Part shown: one piece after another, positions 57,146 to 64,000 of the stretch
Layout: the number at the start of each line of letters is the position of its first letter
Numbering within the stretch: the first letter of the stretch is position 1
Assembly (NCBI GenBank): GCA_029204225.1
Contig: CM055095.1
Span: forward strand, 38,361,305-38,425,304
Reading direction: 5' to 3'
Source: Diphasiastrum complanatum
Lineage: Eukaryota; Streptophyta; Lycopodiopsida; Lycopodiales; Lycopodiaceae
DNA: 64,000 nucleotides
Program-made: the position numbers and the translations under genes
The notes under the pieces: model-generated
The model's database searches: none
What the model was told of the DNA's origin: nothing
What the model saw: only the letters and a program-made list of their open reading frames with translations

Positions 57146-58330
57146 TTATTCCAATGTAATATCTATGTTGCTAGATAGAATATTCACAATCAGTTCTGTT
57201 TGTGATGCTTCAGGTTCTTCTGTCATCTTGAAGGGTTCTTCGTGATGGTGCAACTGAGTGTTAACATCCGTTCGTGGATTATGTGAATCCGATGGCGGCA
57301 CATGTAAAGAATGAATCTTTGCTACAGCTTTGGCGGCTTCCAATACCTCCTCTTCTTGTAAGTCTTTGATCCATTGCCTCATGTTGTGGTATTTCTTCTT
57401 CTCAGAGTGACTGATGGCCTTTGCTTAGTTGTAATCATATTCAAAGACGCAGTTACTGGCGATGGTTTTGGTCTTGCTGGACAGTTCTTTTAACAATGTC
57501 CATAACCGCATTTCTGCCAAAATGGAGTAAAGTTCCCTTTATTCGGACATTTGGCAATTCTGTGGTTTTCTCCACATCCAAAGCATCCAAGTGGTGCTCT
57601 AGCCCACTATCTAGACTGTTGTTGTTGTGCAGCAACATAGATATCGTATTGCTCGAAAAAACCAATATCTCATTTAGTATTGTAATTCCACTAGTCATTA
57701 CCAATCGAAGGTTCTAGTTTCATCATATTCATAGAAGGAACATGTTGTACTGGAGGAGCTGGCAAAGCTAATCGTTCTGAAAATCCAAAGCCATGGGCCT
57801 TTCTATCATGTCCCTTTTTATTATCTCTAAATTGGAATTTAGCATATCCTTGTTGAATAGCCCGAGGATTAAATGAACAAAAAGTGTCTCGTGTCCAGAA
57901 GAATTGCATATATGACAATAAGTATCCGTCATATGCCATTTCATCGTTGGACACTCATTTATGGGGTGATTTCCAGCACACCAAGCATTTTCTCTACTAG
58001 GGAATGTTTTAGCCATCTTATCACTTGCTTTATCAATCTTGGAATTCTGCTCTTCCAGTGCTTTCAACTTTGCATCGAATTGTGACTGTATCTTTTATAG
58101 CTGCATCTGCTGCTTTTGACCAAGTTTCTCGAACTCATTCATCATCAACTCGATTGTTGCATTGATGTTCGTAGATGCAATAGTTGTGGATGTTGTAGTC
58201 GTTTGGATGGCTGTATATGGTAGCATGCCAACATTTGCTTCATCATTTGAATCTTCATCCTCTTCACGTATTGCATCATCCATTGCATGTTGTAATGATG
58301 TATAATGGTGCTTGACCTTTATCTGACAGA
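57146..58330 (-). mobile_element. Family D (Ty3/gypsy) gag fossil (minus strand)
   Basis: Reading down from 58283 the minus strand gives an acidic start (MDDAIREEDEDSNDEAN), a threonine-rich linker (TTTTSTTIASTNIN), a FEKLGQKQQMQL helix, cysteine motifs (ENAWCAGNHPINEC and CHICNSSGHE, 58067-57900) and a final knuckle with HHLDALDVEKTTELPNV-type sequence (near 57600). It is the same protein as the two D gag parts at 7513-8223 and 8617-9219. Broken. Confidence 0.75.
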
Positions 58331-58870
58331 TCAGAACTCAAAAATAGTGCTGGCGAAGGTTGAATCAGAGAGGGTTCTTTCACTATTATTTCGAAAAAAA
58401 AATCACTTATCTGGCTGTTTCTGACAAATTTGGATAAACTAACCTTCGTCTGATTGACAGTAGGTGTATCTGATATTGATGATGAGTAGAACTGGCGAAG
58501 GTTCTTTTTGACTTTTTTGCAAATTGGCGAGGATCAAAATAAACTTTTTGGATAATCCTGATGGATCTAACTCAAAAATGATGGATTGCTATATCTGAAA
58601 ACCTCAGACAAATCAGTGAAGGTTCAAACGAAGGATCAAGAGTGATACTGTTAGGAGACAAATGGATCTTAGGAATGGTAATCTGTTTGGCTTTCCCTGC
58701 TCAACAATCAAAACAAATTTCAAGCAAAAAAATCCACACAAATCAAGCAAATCTCTCCCAAATTAACCCAAAAATGCAATTTTAACACTATTATGCCAAA
58801 ACATATTAAGATGAATGCAAGCTAATATCCAAGCATGGATCATAAACATGCTAAAAATGAAAAATTGGCT
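58331..58870 (-). mobile_element. Family D leader (minus strand)
   Basis: An untranslated leader with repeated GGCGAAGGTT motifs (plus-strand positions near 58347, 58495, 58530 and 58617). Bases 58650-58870 match the leader at 10641-10870. The gag N-terminal part is absent between this leader and the gag piece. Confidence 0.65.
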
Positions 58871-58888
58871 CCCCCGACAACGATGCCA
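58871..58888 (-). other. Primer-binding site, tRNA-Asp type (family D)
   Basis: The minus strand reads TGGCATCGTTGTCGGGGG, close to the canonical TGGCGCCGTTGCCGGGGA. It lies just inside the LTR end at 58893. Confidence 0.75.
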
Positions 58889-58892
58889 AAAT

Positions 58893-59010
58893 TGTAGTGG
58901 GTATTTTCTATTCACCTTCAAACCTATATCCAAGCTCAATCAAGCATCAAGGAAAGTGGAGATTCATTCCCATGAGAGTGATAGCATAATTCATAATCAA
59001 GATTAACACT
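58893..59010 (-). mobile_element. Family D LTR, 3' end portion
   Basis: On the minus strand the sequence CTCTCATGGGAATGAATCTC down to CCACTACA matches the end of the D LTR at 40780-41455. The rest is missing; a LINE fragment follows at 59015. Confidence 0.7.
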
Positions 59011-59165
59011 TGGAGAGGTGAGTAGGGAGAAAAGGAGCAATTCTTCTAGAAATTGCTTTCGCGATGACCTTATAAGAGGTGTTAAGCATATTAAGAGATC
59101 AATAGTCAAAGATATTGGAGGGGGACACAATTTTAGGAATGAGTTTTAATAAGACCTTGGGAGAA
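59011..59165 (-). mobile_element. LINE reverse transcriptase fragment
   Basis: The minus strand encodes KVLLKLIPKIVSPSNIFDY, a stop, then SLNMLNTSYKVIAKAISRRI and APFLPTHLS. This matches the L1-type LINE RT block LIPK...SPSNIFDYRPISLLNTSYKIIAKALARRL. About 50 residues are present, with one in-frame stop (UGA at the expected Arg) and another near the D LTR. It is a dead fragment whose right limit blends into unrecognised sequence. Confidence 0.7.
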
Positions 59166-60560
59166 GGAAGAAGGAAAGGTGACAGAGGAGATCTCAGAGT
59201 GAGTCGCCAAGAGGAAGAGGGACCGAGTGGCCAAGAGGAAGAGGGACCTAGAACATTTCAATGAGCCAAAAAAAAGTCAGGAGTTATCCCGTGTGGGACG
59301 AGGAGTTTTGTCTTTGTTAGAGTCATACCTCTTTGTCGTTGAAGTGTATGCAAGTTTATCTCGTCGTTTTGAGGCTAGACAAAACAAAAATTAAAGGAGG
59401 CTCTGGAACCACAACGTAGCAGTCAGAGGAACTTGGGGTTCCTTCGTTGTTGGACAACAAAGTAGCGGTAGTAAGAACCTTATGAAGTACATCGTAGTTT
59501 GTTGCTTCAATAGGAAACAATGCATTGCTGAGGTGTTGTCTGTGGACAGATGGCGTCAGTCGCATTTTTTGTCAAGGAAACTGCGACATTCAGATCAAGT
59601 TTTGGATCGTCTCCTATCGTTCTGAGTTCTGAGCTAGCAGAAATAAATGGCTCTCCAGACGCTGGCTCTGAAACTAGAGCCTAACCTTTGCAATTTGCAT
59701 AGCCAATGGACAGTTTAGAGTCTTCTGCTATCTGGAATCCAAACTCAGGTGAGCTCCTGACCAGGGACGACCGAACAAAACTGGATAAAGTAGGCAGATC
59801 CGCAATCTGTGCCTCCGAGTTGTTTAGTTTATGCTTCTTTGTTCTCTCTTCCATAGAAACCGCTATCTTCGTGGGTTGATGCATGTCTTCTAAGTCACAA
59901 AGCATGGTAGCTGGATTAATCTCAAAAGCCACTGTAGGAAATACCACATCTTTGTCTTCTTGTACTTTTGAAGGCAAAAGCTCAATAAAGTGTTCTTGAT
60001 CAATTTCTCGCTAGGGTCGTCTCGGAGTGCATAGCTAATAAAAGCTCCTATAGTGAGAGCTGGGACGAGAAGTATCATCATTGGAAGAGCTCTCCATCCA
60101 GCTAGTGCTGCAGTACTGCCTTAGAAAGGGAGACCAAAACCCACATAGGATTTAGTCAAGACCACAAGTGCTGAACGAAGAGATTTTTTCTTGTGGACTA
60201 CCTTCTGAAAAGTCGGAAAAGAAGGGATACCAACAACATTCAAACAAGAGCAAAGAGAGAGGTTGAAACAAGATTTGCAGTACAACGGAAGAGTGCTCAA
60301 GATAAACCTCGCCGCCAAAGATACTAAGGAGGGAAGGAGAAAAACATCGGTTAACTTCCAAAGGATGCATGCACTGATATGAGGAGAAAAAAGAGATTCA
60401 AAATAATCATCAATGTCGAGGACTTCTCCGAGACTCAAAAGAAGACCGAAGACTGAGACATTTAAGCCTAGCGGGAAAGAAATGAAGAGTAATGCGAAGC
60501 AGAAGGAAAATAAAATCCGCATTCCTAGGACTGAAATTCTTGCTGAACTTCAAAGCGTTT
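59166..60560 (-). other. Unrecognised minus-strand frames; possible LINE ORF1 remains
   Basis: Three minus-strand frames (59565-59356, 59977-59681 and 60522-60121) encode low-resemblance proteins, for example SSFVRSSLVRSSPEFGFQIA and HKLNNSEAQIADLPTLSSFV. They lie upstream of the LINE RT fragment in the same direction, so they may be remains of a LINE first ORF, but no motif proves it. 60523-61107 shows nothing recognisable and should include the 3' flank of the GST-hemerythrin gene. Confidence 0.3.
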
Positions 60561-61107
60561 AGACAAGATAGTTGTAATCAAAGCTCACTCAAGTAAACGC
60601 TAGTCACATATGTATGAAGCAAACTATAAATTCAAAGAGCATATTAGAAGTCCTTTTTCTATATAATGGATTCTATTGGATTCTTTTACTCCTAGTTGGA
60701 TGTTAGCTTGCAAATGTCGATGATAACCATAATATAGTCAAATAGTTTTGCATTAAAGAGAATTCTTCTACTCCAACAACAGGTTGGATGATAGCTTGAA
60801 ACTGGCACACGCATCAAGGGTGATAATCAAACTTCATTTAAAGAATGTGTAAACATGAAACTCCTGGGCCAGGGCAACTTAAAACGCCAGGCTTGTTTAA
60901 GTACCTTTTTGCCACTATATATCTTTTAGCAACAGGATCAAATGACTGAGAGCATTAGATTAAGAGAGCCACTTGGGGTGACGATGGTGAGCGGTACGGG
61001 CACATGGACGATTGGATTCTGGATTGGAGCAAGTAGTTGTTGCTCAATGACCCATAACAGTGTCCAGGAGCAAAGCATCCCTCTTCATGTGCAATCAACA
61101 GATGTAG

Positions 61108-64000
61108 TCAATTCTCAAGAGAAGTAGACCAACTAATTGCAAGTGCCGGGATTCTCTCTTCGACAACTTTCCATACATGTTCAAAATCCTCATCCGCATC
61201 CCTAAGGGACTGAACCATCCTCATCAAAAAGGTTGACTTTTTATCATTCTCAAAGCATTTCTGCAGAGTACTTATATATTCATGAATTTCATGTGCTTGC
61301 AGGCCCAAAAGTAGGTAAGGCAGCAAATGAGTATGCGATGCCTCCATTACAGTCATGCACCTACAAATCAAATTTGCCTGCTGCTTGCTTCCCAAGCCTG
61401 CAATTTCCAGCAATGGTAAAAGCTGCATTTCTTCTTCTTGAAAATGGTTTGTAGCGTATGCCTGATGAAAAAGAAACTTTGTTCAGCAATTTAACTAGCA
61501 TCAAGTCCTTAGCAACAGTGTAAGTCAATTCTACGAGTAATCGTCACCAACAATGTATGAAAGAGCATGAGTTTATATCCTGGAGTTTTCCTCTAACCTT
61601 AAAAGTCCGCAATCTGATTGCTAGAGCCAGAAGAGCTTCACTGTATATAGCACTGCCAGGTTCAATTGCCAGGACTGACTTAATATCTTCTCGAATGCCA
61701 TTCATGATAGGCAAATCCCTTGCATGGTCACCGTTTGAGTGTTCCGTCGCACCTGCTCATTGCCAAATTAGCATCCTGGAACACAGCAGCTTCAGGAATA
61801 AAAAGCAGACAAAATATTTCCAAAAAGTATCAATCCTATCCGTGGTATCAAAGCATTGAGGATTTCATTTGAATATTTTAACAACTAGGAATCCTTCAGC
61901 TGAATGGAGCTGCAGCGTGCATCTCAAATGATATTATCATGGAGTTTGAAACAAGCAGCTTCGACTCAACAGTCTCTAATGTTCAAAATCTAATTACTTC
62001 AATTCTATTTTAGCCTCTGCAAATAAGTAGTACACCTACATTGTTCTCCTTGCAAGGATGCCTAAAAATATCAGCATTCTCTTATTCTAAAGCTTCAATT
62101 GGAAATATAGAAATATCAGCATTTTCTGATTCTAAAGCTGAATCACTTGGAAGTATAGAAATAGGATATAGCATGTTGAGTTGTATATCTGAAATTCTGA
62201 ATACATATATGATCCAAACCATACCACTATGGGCATGAGATGCACCTCCATTACAAACATTAATGATTACAATTAGGGATGGTATAAGGTGTAACCCACT
62301 CTGAGGGGTCGAGTATGGTCAACAACCTCGAGTAAAACCTTAAATTTTCATATACCTTGAATGTTCTGTGTCAGCATCTATCTAAGCATCATATTCTCTT
62401 TAATACACTCAGCAGATGTTAGGTCAGCTTTCTGAAGACTCATACGTGAATTTTATACCGTTCTCATTTATGATAGGAATGTAGTGGCTGCTCTCAATGA
62501 TAGTTTCCCACAATAATTTTTTGCCTATAATTTTTAGCCACATTCGCTAATAAGGTTTTGCTACAGTAGGTTTCCATATTACTCATAGAACCTTGTATCT
62601 CTAGCCTCGCTCTATAGACATATAAAGCGACTTAGACCACACAGGTGACTTTAAGTTTTAATGAGCTTCCTAATGCACGGTTTTCCTTAAAGCATTCCTG
62701 TCAAAGTGATTACGAGCTTTTTTATTTAACCCTTAAGAAGGTGTAGCCTATAGAAAACTGCTAGCTTTCCACAAAGCAATTCTTTTCTTCTTAGGCAAAT
62801 TAGACATTTAATTGGCCATTTCAGATTGCAATGGAGAATGGACTTCAAAATTTGATCATTTTCTATGCTTCTATCTTCATCTTTCCAGATCGTAAAAATC
62901 TGGTCTATCAGAAGAGTCTGCTTTAGAGCTCCACGTTGCTTCATAATTTTATTCATTATCTTAACTCGTCAATATCGAATTTCATCTTCAGTCAGCGATT
63001 GCAGCCTAAAACTTCATCGGTTACATAACCTTGGTTTTATAGTCTGATTCTAGAGGTGCCACTATCTAATAAGATAATGCACTGCTTTGCATGATTCAAA
63101 AAACATTGATTATAAGCATCATCCTAACCTTGAACAGAGCATAACCAAAACCTTGAACAGAGCATTGTCTGGTAACTCTGCAGAGCGATTTTAGACAAAA
63201 CATCTGTACAGCTATCTTGTTGACACCATTTATATTCGAGCTCTAAAGGGGTGGGTGAGACGTTGCATGTCTTTTTGGTTTGGTTCACATTCAATTTGTT
63301 GCTCGAAAACACATAGAAGATTAAATGGCGGTATTGCGAATGAGGTGGTGCACACAGAAAACTGCAATGATATCATTCAGGACGAGGGCCAAAAAGTGAT
63401 GAACACTTGTTGAAATAAAAGAGTAGGGAAGTTACCGTTAGCAGCCTTTTCAATTGCCGGGAAGACCACCCTCTCTTCCATTTGTGCATGCTCTTGCATT
63501 ACCTCTACGAGTTGGCCATAGACTTTACACAGCTTTTTGACCTTCATCCCCACAAGGGCTTTCACAGGAGCCATCCCTTGTTTAGCAACAGCCAATTCAT
63601 CTGCAAGCTCAACAAGCTTCTCCATGTGCCAAAGTATGCTCCGGTGTTGCAAGATTGTTACCGTTACAACTGCTGGAGGAGCTCCCTCTGCCAGTAGTTT
63701 GGCAGCTGATGACTGTAACAGTTCGATGTCCACCTTCACAGAAACGTAACTTGGAAAAGATACCATCCGTTTTGTGTAGCCAAGCAAGTAAGAATGTAAG
63801 CTGCTTATCTCTATCCCACGAAAGTATGCCAGAGGGTGCACAAGTTCCAGAAATGGAATAAGGTACACATCAACAAGGCTGAAATCCTTGCCCATAAAAT
63901 AAGGTCCTTCCTTGCTGTGTTCCCAAATACCAGAGTCCAGCTTTGCAAAAGCTGCATGTAATTTCGTTTCGAGATCCTGCTGACCATATGGATTTTTTCC
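61108..64000 (-). CDS. Glutathione S-transferase / hemerythrin fusion protein (3' part, cut by window)
   Basis: Three exons join in phase. Exon A (64000-63436, 188 codons visible) begins inside a GST C-terminal domain (QQDLETKLHAAFAKLDSGIW, then GKDFSLVDVYLIPFLELVHP). It passes into the first hemerythrin helices, LQHRSILWHMEKLVELADEL and MQEHAQMEERVVFPAIEKA. Exon B (61752-61598) has EHSNGDHARDLPIMNGIRED. Exon C (61461-61108) has NHFQEEEMQLLPLLEIAGLG, SHTHLLPYLLLGL and the stop. Donors and acceptors are GT/AG, and exon A ends in phase 1, completed by exon B. The His and HxxxE residues fit one four-helix HHE domain that would bind a di-iron or similar metal centre. The GST half would bind glutathione, but its thioredoxin-fold start lies outside the window. 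Intron A is 1.7 kb. I recall this architecture as the hemerythrin-GST class of Physcomitrella. Substrate unknown. Confidence 0.85.
61753..63435 (-). other. Intron of the GST-hemerythrin gene
   Basis: Donor GTAACT at 63435 and acceptor GAGCAG at 61753. The 1.7 kb contain no recognisable element. A short direct repeat (ATAGAAATATCAGCATT and GTATAGAAATAGGAT, about 62108-62165) is visible. Frames 62041-62238 and 62726-62956 are not recognised. Confidence 0.7.

Noticed and set aside
60121-60522. 133-codon hydrophobic minus-strand frame as a membrane protein
   Set aside because: No initiation or family evidence. Leucine- and serine-rich frames arise easily opposite lysine- and glutamate-coding sequence.
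63482-63861. Plus-strand frames over GST-hemerythrin exon A
   Set aside because: They are shadows of the minus-strand coding exon; the minus strand carries the HHE and GST motifs.

Overview
The window looks like plant nuclear DNA: AT-rich, with intron-containing genes and densely packed, nested LTR retrotransposons. A gene joining a glutathione S-transferase C-terminal domain to a hemerythrin (HHE) domain lies at the right edge. I recall this architecture as the hemerythrin-GST class described from the moss Physcomitrella, so a non-seed land plant (bryophyte, lycophyte or fern) is the likely source; this is an inference from one gene. No rRNA, tRNA gene or CRISPR array was recognised.

Host genes. 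(1) A FAD-dependent amine oxidase on the minus strand (25121 down to 16768) has at least seven exons and a 4.2-kb first intron that holds a hAT transposon fossil and a gag fragment. (2) A minus-strand GST-hemerythrin gene (64000 down to 61108) has three visible exons and is cut by the window edge at its 5' side. (3) A plus-strand RAD7-like leucine-rich-repeat fragment lies at 38250-38601. (4) An unrecognised minus-strand, exon-like block lies at 31886-33240.

Repeats, left to right. 1-16000 is a mosaic of broken Ty1/copia and Ty3/gypsy pieces with several LTR families, here called A, B, C, D and K, plus a perfect (TC)69 tract. 16768-25121 is the amine oxidase gene. 26100-31035 is a copia fossil (E) with gypsy material nested in it on the opposite strand. 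33280-38000 holds two further copia fossils (B' and J) with their 3' LTRs. 40500-42400 is a copia gag fragment followed by the LTR, primer-binding site, leader and gag start of gypsy family D. 42560-46688 is the longest continuous copia fossil (C). 46870-57114 holds copia pieces F, G, H1, H2 and I. 57146-59010 is another D copy, followed by a LINE fragment.

The three D copies have tRNA-Asp-type primer-binding sites and share a leader peppered with GGCGAAGGTT-like motifs. A small non-autonomous DNA element of about 380 bp with inverted ends is present in two full copies and one end fragment; one copy sits inside copia H1, and its sister H2 shows the empty site. The retroelements form no pathway with the host genes: they fill introns and intergenic space. 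All LTR elements here are broken. LTR pairs could not be used for dating, but LTR-A copies differ at roughly a fifth of positions in the stretch compared by eye, which suggests old insertions.
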